Of a stretch of DNA of 49,985 nucleotides, positions 14,947-23,393 are shown one piece after another (the stretch's first letter is position 1; the number at the start of each line of letters is the position of its first letter). The notes beneath the pieces are model-generated. The model was not told the DNA's origin, did not search any database, and was given only the letters and a program-made list of their open reading frames with translations. Both the position numbers and the translations under genes were made by a program. Source of the stretch: an uncultured bacterium (GTDB lineage Bacteria; Patescibacteriota; Minisyncoccia; Phycocordibacterales; CAIJYI01); the NCBI GenBank assembly GCA_903824855.1, contig CAIJYI010000005.1, positions 1-49,985 of the forward strand, given 5' to 3'.

Positions 14947-16386
14947 ATGAAAACAGAAAAAAATGTTCCATTTCGTCTTGCACTCTCGTATGACGATGTT
15001 CTTCTCGTTCCTCATTACTCGGATATTCCATCCAGAAAACTTATTGATACGAAGACGATGTTTTCGCGAAGAATCGAACTTCGTGCCCCGGTCGTCTCGG
15101 CAAATATGGATACGGTAACAGGATCTGAAATGGCTATTCATATGGCTCGCGACGGAGGCATGGGCATTATTCACCGTTTTCAGACCGCAGAAGAAGAGGC
15201 CGATGAAGTAAGGCGCGTTAAACGAGTCGAAAGTATTTTCATTCATGATCCAATCACGATTCAAAAAGATGCGACTTTGAAACAGGCGTTGGAACTTATG
15301 GATCGAACTCATGTTACCGGTCTCATTGTTATTTCGGAGGATAAAACTATTGAAGGAATTCTTACCGCACGGGATATTCGATTTAAAACTGACACTTCCG
15401 TATTTATAAAGGAATTAATGACACCGAAGGATAAAGTCATTACCGCGAAACCTACTATTTCAAGTGAAGAAGCACTTCGTATTCTGGATAAATACAAAAT
15501 TGAAAAACTTCCACTCGTAGATGCAAAAGGAAAACTTGCCGGTCTTATCACAGCAACTGATTACAAAAAAACAAAGGAATGCCCCAATGCTTCAAAGGAT
15601 AAGCGGGGACGTCTTTTGGTTGGGGCGGCAATCGGAGTAAAAGACGGATTAGAACGAGCGGAGTTACTCGTAAATGCCGGTGTTGATGCGCTCGTCATTG
15701 ATATCGCACACGGACATCACAAAACCTGTATTGATCTCGTAAAAAAATTAAAGAAGCAATTCCCTTCCGTTGATATCATTGCCGGAAATGTTGCAACGGC
15801 AGAAGGAACAGTTGACCTCATTAAAGCTGGAGCTGACGCGATAAAAGTTGGTATCGGACCCGGTGCCGCCTGTTCAACGAGAATCGTTGCCGGTTCAGGG
15901 GTTCCCCAACTTACTGCGGTAATGGATTGTGTTGCTGCCGCCAAAAAATATAAAATTCCGATTATTGCAGACGGTGGAATAAAAAATTCAGGAGATTTAG
16001 CAAAGGCAATTGCCGCAGGAGCCGGAACTGTCATGATTGGAAATCTTTTTTCCGGAACAAAGGAATCACCCGGAGAATATTATATCGAGAGCGGTGAGGC
16101 TTTCAAAATTTACCGTGGTCTGGCATCTCGCGACGCATCCATTGATATGGTTTTGAGAGGCGACAAAGAAATCGGACGACAAGAAAGAGCTCCCGAAGGA
16201 ATCGGCTATCGGGTTACTTTCAAAGGAGAAGTCAGAAAAATCTTTCGAGGCCTTCTCGACGGACTCCAATCAGGGATGAGTTATACCGGGGCTAAAAATC
16301 TCAAGGAATTTCATCAAAAAGCCGAATTTGTACGAATTACCGGTGAAGGAATGAACGAAAGTAAGCCGAGAAGTCATCAGATATAG
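14947..16386 (+). CDS. guaB: IMP dehydrogenase
   Basis: GuaB oxidises IMP to XMP with NAD+, the committed step to GMP. The 479-aa product has the (beta/alpha)8 barrel interrupted by two CBS domains (about 97-150 and 157-207). The catalytic loop is GIGPGAACSTRIVAGSGVPQ (302-321) with the nucleophile C309. The phosphate-binding part is PIIADGGIKNSGDLAKAI (338-355). The flap region YRGLASRDA (389-397) is followed by EGIGYRVTFKGEVRKI. The catalytic loop and flap differ slightly from the commonest bacterial form (GSICTTR, YRGMGS), so a GMP-reductase-like activity cannot be fully excluded, but the CBS pair and flap favour IMPDH. The start is fixed by the promoter spacing. Confidence 0.93.
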   Translation: MKTEKNVPFRLALSYDDVLLVPHYSDIPSRKLIDTKTMFSRRIELRAPVVSANMDTVTGSEMAIHMARDGGMGIIHRFQTAEEEADEVRRVKRVESIFIHDPITIQKDATLKQALELMDRTHVTGLIVISEDKTIEGILTARDIRFKTDTSVFIKELMTPKDKVITAKPTISSEEALRILDKYKIEKLPLVDAKGKLAGLITATDYKKTKECPNASKDKRGRLLVGAAIGVKDGLERAELLVNAGVDALVIDIAHGHHKTCIDLVKKLKKQFPSVDIIAGNVATAEGTVDLIKAGADAIKVGIGPGAACSTRIVAGSGVPQLTAVMDCVAAAKKYKIPIIADGGIKNSGDLAKAIAAGAGTVMIGNLFSGTKESPGEYYIESGEAFKIYRGLASRDASIDMVLRGDKEIGRQERAPEGIGYRVTFKGEVRKIFRGLLDGLQSGMSYTGAKNLKEFHQKAEFVRITGEGMNESKPRSHQI

Positions 16387-16414
16387 AACCAAATAACTCA
16401 TTTTTAATTTCTTT

Positions 16415-16443
16415 TTGCTAATTTTATTCATTTGTGGTATAAT
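16415..16443 (+). promoter_or_regulatory. Promoter for the leader ORF and 198-aa membrane protein
   Basis: TTGCTA (16415-16420), a 17-nt spacer ending in an extended TGG, and TATAAT (16438-16443). Six bases later an ATG (16450) opens a 10-codon ORF. Confidence 0.8.
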
Positions 16444-16449
16444 CGCATT

Positions 16450-16482
16450 ATGGTTGTACGTCTTACGTACCCGTCTCTATGA
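16450..16482 (+). CDS. Possible 10-aa leader peptide overlapping the next start
   Basis: The ATG lies exactly six bases after TATAAT, the same spacing as at other probable leaderless starts in this window. The reading frame gives MVVRLTYPSL and stops at TGA (16480-16482). That stop overlaps the ATG of the 198-aa protein as ATGA (16479-16482), the classic arrangement for translational coupling. No SD precedes the downstream ATG, which fits delivery of ribosomes by termination-reinitiation. This is inference from position only; a chance ORF of this length is possible. Confidence 0.45.
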   Translation: MVVRLTYPSL

Positions 16483-17075
16483 TAAATACAATATTTCGAA
16501 TATTCGAGAAACAAAGAACTAAAGACTTGTATCGCTACTCCAAGGAGTTGAATACCTGTTATATAGATATTGAAATCGATTTTTATCGTGAGCTCTATAA
16601 TGAGTGGGATTTCTCACCTATCACAAATCGCGATCTAGACGAAGAATTATTTGAATTCCTTGAAGCGAGCGCTGAAGACATCTCATCAAAAAATAAAATT
16701 TGCATCGTCTTTAATATTCCTGAAAATCTAAAAGACATCGATAAAGAAGAAAAAAGCCGACAGGGTTTCATAAATTATTTTAACTACGAGATACGCAAAC
16801 AAAATAATAAGATTCGCAAAGCCGCCAATCATGCCATTTCATGCGGCATCTATGGAATGCTTTTCCTCTTCGCAGGAACTTGGGTTTCCAGATTTTTAGA
16901 AGCGAATCATAAATTTTCAAATTTTTCTTTTCTTGCAGAAGGACTAATTATCGGTGGATGGGTTTTTGGCTGGACACTTATTGAAATTATTTTCTTTAAG
17001 TCTGAAGAACTTTTTGGCCAAAGAAGAATTCTCGAGAGACTCCGCGATGCTCGCATAGAATTTAATTACCGATAG
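16479..17075 (+). CDS. Two-TM membrane protein of unknown function
   Basis: A 198-aa product. The N-terminal cytosolic part (1-115) contains IDIEIDFYRELYNEWDFSPI and TNRDLDEELFEFLEASAEDI. This pattern (short strand, acidic WDFSP, then RDLD-E-L-x-FLE) resembles a widespread domain that precedes a membrane hairpin in bacterial proteins of unknown role. Two membrane helices follow (about 121-137 and 150-172) and a basic C-terminal helix (RRILERLRDARIEFNYR). The start overlaps the stop of a possible leader peptide. It ends at its own terminator. Confidence 0.8.
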   Translation: MINTIFRIFEKQRTKDLYRYSKELNTCYIDIEIDFYRELYNEWDFSPITNRDLDEELFEFLEASAEDISSKNKICIVFNIPENLKDIDKEEKSRQGFINYFNYEIRKQNNKIRKAANHAISCGIYGMLFLFAGTWVSRFLEANHKFSNFSFLAEGLIIGGWVFGWTLIEIIFFKSEELFGQRRILERLRDARIEFNYR

Positions 17076-17083
17076 CAATATAT

Positions 17084-17109
17084 AAAACGCCTTTAATATG
17101 GCGTTTTTT
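17084..17109 (+). terminator. Intrinsic terminator
   Basis: Stem AAAACGCC (17084-17091) with GGCGTTTT (17100-17107), followed by further T. Confidence 0.85.
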
Positions 17110-17116
17110 GGTATTA

Positions 17117-17145
17117 TTGACAGTATGGTATTCAAGTGGTAACTT
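17117..17145 (+). promoter_or_regulatory. Possible promoter upstream of tdh
   Basis: A consensus TTGACA (17117-17122), a 17-nt spacer and TAACTT (17140-17145). A second TTGACA at 17168-17173 lacks a convincing -10. The tdh ATG is at 17236. Confidence 0.45.
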
Positions 17146-17235
17146 TAGTTTAGAGAAGTTGCGGACTTTGACATTACCGCTTCCCATCAAATAACAAAAC
17201 CATAATTTTTCAATTATTTTTTAGTAATCATTTAT

Positions 17236-18189
17236 ATGAACAATAAAATACTTGTCACCGGTGCGTTTGGTCAGATTGGATCTGAACTCATAACAGCGCT
17301 CAAAAATAAATACGGAAATGATTCGGTTGTGGCATTTGATAAAAAACCCAATCAAGAATATGAAGGTGTTTCCATTATCGGAGATATTACCGATGCAGAC
17401 CTTCTTCGTTCAATCGTTACCGACTACAAAATTACAACCGTTTACCATCTCGTTTCCCTTCTTTCCGCCGTCGGCGAAAATAATCCGGGACTCGCTTGGA
17501 AAGTAAACATGGATGGTCTTCGCAACATTCTGGAATTGGCAAGAGAATTCAATCTCAAAGTTTTTTGGCCCAGTTCTATTGCTGCGTTTGGATCAACAAC
17601 TCCGAGAGAAAATACTCCTCAACAAACCATTTTGGAACCAAGTACTATGTACGGCGTTACAAAGGTTGCCGGAGAGTTACTCTGCCAATATTATTTCGCA
17701 AAGTTCGGAGTCGATGTAAGGAGTTTGCGATACCCCGGTGTCATAAGCTGGAAAACATTACCCGGTGGAGGAACGACAGATTACGCTGTGGATATTTTCT
17801 GGAAGGCCCTTGAAAGTGGAAAATACACCTGTTTCCTCGGTGAAAACACTGCATTGCCGATGATGTATATTGATGACGCAATCAGAGCAACCATTGAGAT
17901 AATGGATGCTAATCCGGAGAATCTTACAATCCGAACAAGTTACAATCTTGCTGCCGTAAGCTTTACGCCAAAGGAACTTGCCGAGGCACTTAATCATGCC
18001 GGTGTTCCGACAGAGATAACTTACGAACCGGATTTCCGACAAAAAATTGCAGATTCATGGCCAAAAAGCATTGATGATTCAACAGCAAGAAAAGACTGGG
18101 GATGGAAGCACGATTTTGATCTCGACAAACTGGTTTCAGCAATGATTCAGGGGGTCAAACAAATGAAGGAAAAAACATTTAAAATATAG
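17236..18189 (+). CDS. tdh: L-threonine 3-dehydrogenase, SDR (epimerase-like) type
   Basis: The enzyme oxidises L-threonine to 2-amino-3-ketobutyrate with NAD+. The 317-aa product is an extended short-chain dehydrogenase. The Rossmann motif is GAFGQIG (9-15), the catalytic set is S113/S114 in WPSSIAAFG plus Y139-x3-K143 (MYGVTK), and the substrate-side motif is LPMMYIDDAIRATIEIM. Near the end it has IADSWPKSIDDSTARKDWGW, which I recognise as typical of the SDR-type threonine dehydrogenases rather than of UDP-sugar epimerases. kbl, the next enzyme of the pathway, lies 1.8 kb downstream in the same direction. Confidence 0.9.
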   Translation: MNNKILVTGAFGQIGSELITALKNKYGNDSVVAFDKKPNQEYEGVSIIGDITDADLLRSIVTDYKITTVYHLVSLLSAVGENNPGLAWKVNMDGLRNILELAREFNLKVFWPSSIAAFGSTTPRENTPQQTILEPSTMYGVTKVAGELLCQYYFAKFGVDVRSLRYPGVISWKTLPGGGTTDYAVDIFWKALESGKYTCFLGENTALPMMYIDDAIRATIEIMDANPENLTIRTSYNLAAVSFTPKELAEALNHAGVPTEITYEPDFRQKIADSWPKSIDDSTARKDWGWKHDFDLDKLVSAMIQGVKQMKEKTFKI

Positions 18190-18191
18190 AC

Positions 18192-18220
18192 AAATCCCCC
18201 GATAAATTCGGGGGATTTTT
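18192..18220 (+). terminator. Intrinsic terminator after tdh
   Basis: An 11-bp perfect stem (AAATCCCCCGA with TCGGGGGATTT) and a T run, directly after the stop codon. Confidence 0.92.
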
Positions 18221-18233
18221 AAATTTCGCATGG

Positions 18234-18262
18234 TTGACGTATACGGTTAAATACAGTAGATT
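18234..18262 (+). promoter_or_regulatory. Promoter for phoH
   Basis: TTGACG (18234-18239), a 17-nt spacer and TAGATT (18257-18262). Downstream in the leader lies an inverted repeat at 18271-18287 (ATATCAA-TTT-TTGATAT) that could be an operator or a hairpin. Confidence 0.55.
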
Positions 18263-18342
18263 TAGACCAGATATCAATTTTTGATATTTGACATCATAAA
18301 TAAAATATTTTTCATTACCAATCTGACCAAGGAGGAATAGGT

Positions 18343-19836
18343 ATGACAGTCCAAAAGAAAAAAAGTATAGCTAAGGCTGAAGTGGAATCCCCCGAGAGTG
18401 CTGTAAAGTTGTATCTTCTTGATGCAAACATTCCGGTTCATGACCCGGCGGCAATTATACGTTTCCACGAACACGATATTTTTATCCCAACGGTTCTTCT
18501 TGAAGAACTTGATGGCTTAAAAAATGTTTCGGGTGAAGTGGGAAGAAACAGCAGACAAGCTTTGCAACTCATCGAACAACTTCAGAATCTTGCAGGACCG
18601 GATTATGATATAAAAAACGGGATACCGATTTCTTTATTATCTTCCGTTATTCTTTCTGATTCTGAACAACAGATTGCACCGACCGGAAGATTGTATTTTC
18701 AGGATTTTAGCGTTCCTAAACTTACGGATATTTTTAAAAAAGATATTCCTGATAATGAATATATTGCCGTAGCGCATCATCTCAAAACAGTTTTGGGTAA
18801 AAATGTTGTAATAATTTCAAACGACAGAAATATGCGAGTCAAAGCAAGAGTACTCAATATTGCTCGTCAGCCGTACAAAAACGATCAGGTTGTTGAAGAT
18901 ATTCAACTCCTTTATCGCGGAACATACGAACTTCCCGATAATTTCGTGGCTACGGCAGAAATCATCCGCACATGGAAAGAAGCTGATTTTCAACATTACG
19001 TTATAACAACAACCCTTGGAAAAGATTGGCGTATTAACGAGTTTCTCTATTCAAAAAATATAGTAGGAACAAATGTAACGGAAGATCAATACATGGTGCT
19101 TGAGCGAGATGCAAATACGATACACATTCGTACTATTCATGACTTTACCAAGACTTCCATTTGGGGGATCTTCGCAAAGAGCCGTGAACAAAATTTTGCA
19201 CTGAACGCATTAACAGATCCTGATATCGACTTTGTTACATTAGCCGGTCAAGCAGGATCAGGTAAAACTTTGCTCGCATTGGCGGCCGCTATTTATTGTA
19301 TACTTGAAAAAAATCAATATACTGAAATAATTTTCACCCGTGAGATTATTCCATTAGGAAAAGACCCCGGATCTCTTCCCGGAACGGAAGAAAAGAAAAT
19401 GGCGCCATGGCTTGGTGGTCTCTACAACAACCTTGAAGTTCTCGCCGAAAGCGGAGAGAAAAAAAAGGGCGATGCCGTAACCGACAAGTACATGCAAAAG
19501 AAAAAAATGCCTAATCCATACATTGATAACATTGTGGCAATAAAATCACTAAGTTTTATGCAAGGTTGCAGTTTGTTACGAAGAATATTTATCGTTGACG
19601 AAACGCAAAACCTTACCGCAAAACAAGCAAAAGAGTTGATAACACGTTCAGGCGAAGGATCAAAGGTAATTTTCCTTGGAAACTTGGCTCAGACGGCAAA
19701 TCCATATCTTTCAGCTACTTCATCAGGTTTGGCTCACGCTGTTGATCGTTCTAAATTTTATGATCACGGTTCACACATCACACTGATTGGTGTAAAGCGT
19801 TCGCGTCTTGCTGAATTCGCAGCGAATTACATGTAG
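18343..19836 (+). CDS. PIN-PhoH family ATPase/ribonuclease (PhoH2-like)
   Basis: The 497-aa product fuses a PIN nuclease domain (about 22-180) to a PhoH ATPase domain (about 265-497). The PIN domain has LLDANIPVHDP with D27, acidic ELD and an ISNDRNMRVKA motif. The ATPase domain has Walker A GQAGSGKT (302-309), FTREIIPLGKDPGSLPGTEEKK, Walker B RIFIVDETQN and a final GVKRSRLAEFAANYM. Proteins of this kind are described as RNA-unwinding and RNA-cutting enzymes linked to stress. The start is fixed by SD AAGGAGG ten bases upstream. It has its own promoter and terminator and sits between tdh and kbl; no antitoxin partner is visible. Confidence 0.93.
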   Translation: MTVQKKKSIAKAEVESPESAVKLYLLDANIPVHDPAAIIRFHEHDIFIPTVLLEELDGLKNVSGEVGRNSRQALQLIEQLQNLAGPDYDIKNGIPISLLSSVILSDSEQQIAPTGRLYFQDFSVPKLTDIFKKDIPDNEYIAVAHHLKTVLGKNVVIISNDRNMRVKARVLNIARQPYKNDQVVEDIQLLYRGTYELPDNFVATAEIIRTWKEADFQHYVITTTLGKDWRINEFLYSKNIVGTNVTEDQYMVLERDANTIHIRTIHDFTKTSIWGIFAKSREQNFALNALTDPDIDFVTLAGQAGSGKTLLALAAAIYCILEKNQYTEIIFTREIIPLGKDPGSLPGTEEKKMAPWLGGLYNNLEVLAESGEKKKGDAVTDKYMQKKKMPNPYIDNIVAIKSLSFMQGCSLLRRIFIVDETQNLTAKQAKELITRSGEGSKVIFLGNLAQTANPYLSATSSGLAHAVDRSKFYDHGSHITLIGVKRSRLAEFAANYM

Positions 19837-19853
19837 TATTTTTAATTCATCCC

Positions 19854-19885
19854 CGCCGTGGTCATTGCACCACGGCGTTTTTTTT
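19854..19885 (+). terminator. Intrinsic terminator after phoH
   Basis: An 8-bp GC-rich perfect stem (CGCCGTGG with CCACGGCG) and eight T. Confidence 0.92.
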
Positions 19886-19898
19886 ATTTTCGATGCAC

Positions 19899-19926
19899 TT
19901 GATTTATTTATTGTATGTGGTTTAAT
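19899..19926 (+). promoter_or_regulatory. Promoter for kbl
   Basis: TTGATT (19899-19904), a 16-nt spacer ending in an extended TGG, and TTTAAT (19921-19926). A GAGGAA SD precedes the ATG at 19970. Confidence 0.55.
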
Positions 19927-19969
19927 AGAGTCTGGATTGAATTATTTATAATTATATATCGAGGAATAT

Positions 19970-21181
19970 ATGACTTACACAAAAACAGCGCAAAAATTTT
20001 ATGAAGACATCCTGACTCAAAAGCGAAATGATGGCTTATTCAAGGAGGAATATATCATTACTTCCCCGCAAGGATCATGGATTACTGTGCAATTTCCGGA
20101 AGGCGCGCCTGAAAAACGCGTTCTCAATTTATGTTCAAATAACTATCTTGGATTATCTTCACATCCTGACATTATCAAATCAGCACATGATGGGCTTGAT
20201 AAACGAGGATATGGAATGAGCTCGGTTCGCTTCATCTGCGGAACGCAGGATACTCATCGCGAACTGGAGAAAAAAATGTCTTCCTTTCTTGGGACTGAAG
20301 ACACTATTTTGTTCGGTTCATGTTTCGATGCCAATGGTGCTGTTTTTGAGGCTTTGCTCACCGAAGAGGACGCAATATTCTCCGACCAGCTCGTTCATGC
20401 TTCAATTATTGACGGCGAACGATTAGCGAAAAAAGTCACCCGTTTCATTTATCCTCATAGTGATATGACGGAGCTTGAGAAACTTCTCAAAGAAAGCAAC
20501 GCGCGAATCAAAATGATTATCACCGATGGAGTCTTCTCTATGGACGGCGATATTGCAAAGCTTGATGAAATAACAGAACTCGCTGAAAAATATCAGGCAA
20601 TGGTTTTTGTAGATGATTCTCATTCAACCGGTTTTATCGGAAAAACAGGGCGAGGCACTGCTGAATATTATGGTGTTATGGATAAGGTAGATCTTATCAC
20701 CACCACTTTCGGTAAAGCTCTCGGAGGTGCGACGGGTGGCTGTGTATCAGGAAAAAAAGAAATGATTGCCATGCTTAGACAAGCAGGTCGTCCCTATCTT
20801 TTCTCTAATGCCCTCATGCCGGCTGTTGTGTCTGCCACAATAAAAGTTCTCGATATACTTTCTGAAAATACTGACCGACGCGATAAACTTGCGGAACTCG
20901 CAATATTTTGGAGAGAGTCATTGGAAAAGGCCGGCTTTGAATTAAAAGCGGGAAATACCCCAATCATTCCGATTATGCTGTATGATGCAAAACTTGCTCA
21001 AGATTTCGCTCGCGAATTATTTGAGGAAGGTGTCTACGTCCGCGGTTTCTTCTTCCCTGTCGTCGCTCAAGGCCAAGCGAGAATACGCACGCAGATGTCT
21101 GCAGGACTTGAAAAAGCTGACCTCGAAACAGCGCTTCAATCTTTCATAAAAGTAGGAAAGAAACTTGGAGTAATCAAATAG
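19970..21181 (+). CDS. kbl: Glycine C-acetyltransferase (2-amino-3-ketobutyrate CoA ligase)
   Basis: A PLP enzyme of the alpha-oxoamine synthase family that cleaves 2-amino-3-ketobutyrate with CoA to glycine and acetyl-CoA. The 403-aa product has NNYLGLSSHP (57-66), RFICGTQDTHRELE (87-100), D215 in VFVDDSHSTGFIG and the PLP lysine K249 in TTTFGKALGGATGG. The FICGTQ-x-H motif is typical of Kbl within the family. AONS (BioF) and serine palmitoyltransferase are the alternatives, but an SDR-type tdh 1.8 kb upstream supports Kbl. The ATG has a GAGGAA SD. Confidence 0.93.
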   Translation: MTYTKTAQKFYEDILTQKRNDGLFKEEYIITSPQGSWITVQFPEGAPEKRVLNLCSNNYLGLSSHPDIIKSAHDGLDKRGYGMSSVRFICGTQDTHRELEKKMSSFLGTEDTILFGSCFDANGAVFEALLTEEDAIFSDQLVHASIIDGERLAKKVTRFIYPHSDMTELEKLLKESNARIKMIITDGVFSMDGDIAKLDEITELAEKYQAMVFVDDSHSTGFIGKTGRGTAEYYGVMDKVDLITTTFGKALGGATGGCVSGKKEMIAMLRQAGRPYLFSNALMPAVVSATIKVLDILSENTDRRDKLAELAIFWRESLEKAGFELKAGNTPIIPIMLYDAKLAQDFARELFEEGVYVRGFFFPVVAQGQARIRTQMSAGLEKADLETALQSFIKVGKKLGVIK

Positions 21182-21190
21182 AAAAAAATT

Positions 21191-21227
21191 AAACCCCGCT
21201 AGTCGTTAAACGACTGCGGGGTTTTTC
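21191..21227. terminator. Bidirectional terminator
   Basis: Nested stem AAACCCCGC/GCGGGGTTT with an inner AGTCG/CGACT and a TTAAA loop. It has T on the plus strand and a U-rich complement on the minus strand, between kbl and the convergent 73-aa gene. Confidence 0.88.
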
Positions 21228-21449
21228 TTAGTCTATATAATCGTGTTTGAACATCAAAGGAATAAAATCTTCCCAATCTCCATGAAATGAAGCAATTTGC
21301 TGATTCATTTTACTTCGAATTTTTCTTTTTTCAGAACGAACACAAACGGTTGAATCACCATAGAACTTTCTTTTACCTTGATATCGTTCATTCCAATGAA
21401 GTGGAATTCCACGACGGCTTTTCATTGCAATAACAACGGCCTTACGCAT
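21228..21449 (-). CDS. Small basic hypothetical protein, 73 aa
   Basis: The start has an AAGGAG SD six bases upstream and a consensus-like promoter at 21478-21506. The product is rich in Arg and Lys in its first 50 residues (MRKAVVIAMKSRRG, KRKFYG, SEKRKIRSK) and ends acidic-aromatic (FHGDWEDFIPLMFKHDYID). No family is recognised. The basic part could bind nucleic acid. The gene shares its terminator with kbl. Confidence 0.65.
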   Translation of the reverse strand: MRKAVVIAMKSRRGIPLHWNERYQGKRKFYGDSTVCVRSEKRKIRSKMNQQIASFHGDWEDFIPLMFKHDYID

Positions 21450-21477
21450 TTTTTTCTCCTTCGGTTTTACTCAACAT

Positions 21478-21506
21478 GATATAACATTTTATTTAATTTA
21501 TGTCAA
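21478..21506 (-). promoter_or_regulatory. Promoter for the 73-aa protein
   Basis: On the minus strand TTGACA (21506-21501), a 17-nt spacer and TATATC (21483-21478). Confidence 0.75.
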
Positions 21507-21507
21507 C

Positions 21508-21538
21508 AAAAAACCGCCCTCAAACTGAGAGCGGTTTT
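21508..21538 (-). terminator. Intrinsic terminator of the ctpA-rplI unit
   Basis: On the minus strand an AAACCGC/GCGGTTT stem with inner CTCA/TGAG pairs is followed by a U-tract, just after the rplI stop codon. Confidence 0.85.
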
Positions 21539-21546
21539 GGTATTTA

Positions 21547-21993
21547 TTATTCAGCGGCGTTAATGATGAGTTTGAACTTCCCTTTCTTTTCTCCAATGAC
21601 TACCGGGATTTCGTGTTCTCCAACGTCTTTGACGGGTTTATCGATGGCGATGTATTCGGCGGGAATATCCAATCCGGAGAGTTCTTTCAATTTTGCTGAA
21701 AGTTCTTCCTTGTGAATTGCGGCGAAAAGGTGACCTTGTTCGTTGGCTTTTTCAGTGAGGGTGATGACTGTTTCTGCGAGATCTTTTAAGTTCTTCTGGA
21801 GAAGAGCTTCGTCAATCTTCTTTAATTCAGCCTCAGATTTTCTAAATTTTTCAACCTTCTTTTCGGTATCTTTTGTTGCAATTTCGACATACTTCTTCGG
21901 CAAAAGGAAATTGTTCGCGTATCCGTCGGAAACCTCCTTTATTTCATATTTTTTCCCGATTCTCGGGACATCCTTCAAAAATAAGACCTTCAT
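21547..21993 (-). CDS. rplI: Ribosomal protein bL9
   Basis: bL9 binds 23S rRNA and reaches out from the L1 stalk base. The 148-aa product has the N-terminal RNA-binding domain ([20 protein letters not shown], then [18 protein letters not shown]), the long connecting helix (about 41-75) and the C-terminal domain ending in [20 protein letters not shown]. Length is normal. The gene lies 69 nt downstream of ctpA and shares its terminator. From memory, bL9 is missing in several CPR groups, so its presence is a taxonomic hint. Confidence 0.97.
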   Translation of the reverse strand: MKVLFLKDVPRIGKKYEIKEVSDGYANNFLLPKKYVEIATKDTEKKVEKFRKSEAELKKIDEALLQKNLKDLAETVITLTEKANEQGHLFAAIHKEELSAKLKELSGLDIPAEYIAIDKPVKDVGEHEIPVVIGEKKGKFKLIINAAE

Positions 21994-22062
21994 AGTGTTT
22001 ATTTATTATTATTATTTAACGTTGTTCTATTCTACACAAATTCCGGAAAAAAGCAAAAAATC

Positions 22063-23295
22063 CTATTTCCAATTATTCAGCACGGAGATTGCCTTGTCCT
22101 GCTGAGGATCAATTTTTTTATCATAATCAGCCTGCGTCCTTTTTACCAAAAACTCGGGTGTTATACCTCCATTTGAAATCGAATTTCCGTTCGGCGTTAA
22201 CCATCTGGCAATCGTAACTTTTAAGAAGGTATTGTCGGTTACCGGAACCATTTCTTGAACTGTTCCTTTGCCGAAGGTTTTATCTCCGACAAGCTTTGCA
22301 ACTCCCTGTTCAGAGAGTGCTCCCGCTAGAATTTCAGAAGCGGATGCCGAGCCACCGTCAACGAGTATGACAAACTTCAAATTTTTATTAAATATATCGT
22401 ATCCGAGACTTCGGTGAATTGGACCTGCTCCTCTAATTCCATAATCTTCTCTCACGATAACGTCGCCGGCCGGTAAGAACCAACTCGCCATACTTACGGC
22501 AGCTTCAAGATATCCACCGGGATTGCCTCTCAAATCAAGTATGAGTTTATCGTTACCTTGTTTTTCATTACTCCATGCGACAAAATCTCGAAGTGCATTT
22601 CTGAATAAGGTTGGTGAATTTTCGGAGAAACTAAAAAGCCGAATTATAAAAATTCCATCCGCCCTTTTTTCCGTCTCGATATTTGGAACTTCGATTGTCC
22701 CGCGAGTGACTGAAATTATCAACGGTTCCTTTATGTCGGCTCGAATAATAGTGAGAGCAACTTTTGTTCCCTCTACTCCGCGTATAAGTTTTACCGCCTC
22801 ATCAGCGCTTAATTTAGAGGTGAAAGTACTGTCAATTTTATAAATCTTATCCCCCGCTCGAATCCCCGCTTTTTCTGCAGGCGTTCCTTTGAGAGGAGAA
22901 ATAACGGTAAGTATATTATCGCGAATACCGATTTCCATTCCAACACCGGAGAATTTGCCGGCGATATCGCCTTCGAATATCTTTGCATCAGACGGTGGAA
23001 AAAAAGTGGTATATGGATCACCGGTGGATTCAGCGAGACCTTTAATGGCACCATAAACTTTCTGTTGGTCGGTAGTTGAAGCGGAGAAAATATATTTTTC
23101 ATCCAAAATACTCCATGTTTTCCAAAACGGTGCAAAATCAATCATTCCTGACTGAATGGAATTTTTATTGGAAATAGTAATACTTTTCTCTGAATTTAGT
23201 CGTATTCTTGAATCGACGTACATCCCGAGAAAAAAGACCAATCCCGTAGCAAAAAATACGGAAATAGAGAGTATGATTTTTGTTTTTCTTTTCAT
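22063..23295 (-). CDS. ctpA: S41 C-terminal processing peptidase
   Basis: CtpA-type serine proteases trim or degrade envelope proteins outside the cytoplasmic membrane. The 410-aa product has an N-terminal membrane anchor (about 7-26) and a PDZ domain (about 112-195, GKFSGVGMEIGIRDNILTVI, then GIRAGDKIYKID). The S41 core has LILDLRGNPGGYLEAAVSMA (251-270), the nucleophile S318 in GGSASASEILAGAL and the general base K343 in DKTFGKGTVQ. It is complete. The promoter places a -10 eight bases from the ATG. It is divergent from corA. Confidence 0.95.
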   Translation of the reverse strand: MKRKTKIILSISVFFATGLVFFLGMYVDSRIRLNSEKSITISNKNSIQSGMIDFAPFWKTWSILDEKYIFSASTTDQQKVYGAIKGLAESTGDPYTTFFPPSDAKIFEGDIAGKFSGVGMEIGIRDNILTVISPLKGTPAEKAGIRAGDKIYKIDSTFTSKLSADEAVKLIRGVEGTKVALTIIRADIKEPLIISVTRGTIEVPNIETEKRADGIFIIRLFSFSENSPTLFRNALRDFVAWSNEKQGNDKLILDLRGNPGGYLEAAVSMASWFLPAGDVIVREDYGIRGAGPIHRSLGYDIFNKNLKFVILVDGGSASASEILAGALSEQGVAKLVGDKTFGKGTVQEMVPVTDNTFLKVTIARWLTPNGNSISNGGITPEFLVKRTQADYDKKIDPQQDKAISVLNNWK

Positions 23296-23303
23296 TGAAT
23301 TGA

Positions 23304-23332
23304 ATTATCTCAAAAAAAAACCGCTTGGTCAA
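23304..23332 (-). promoter_or_regulatory. Promoter of ctpA, leaderless-like spacing
   Basis: On the minus strand TTGACC (23332-23327), a 17-nt spacer and GATAAT (23309-23304), then eight bases to the ATG at 23295. No SD. Confidence 0.7.
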
Positions 23333-23356
23333 TGCTGATAAAATATGAATGTCAGT

Positions 23357-23384
23357 TTGAAAACAATTGTCAATACTGTATAAT
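23357..23384 (+). promoter_or_regulatory. Promoter of corA-cysS, short leader
   Basis: TTGAAA (23357-23362), a 16-nt spacer and TATAAT (23379-23384), nine bases before the ATG at 23394. Confidence 0.72.
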
Positions 23385-23393
23385 GGAATCAAC

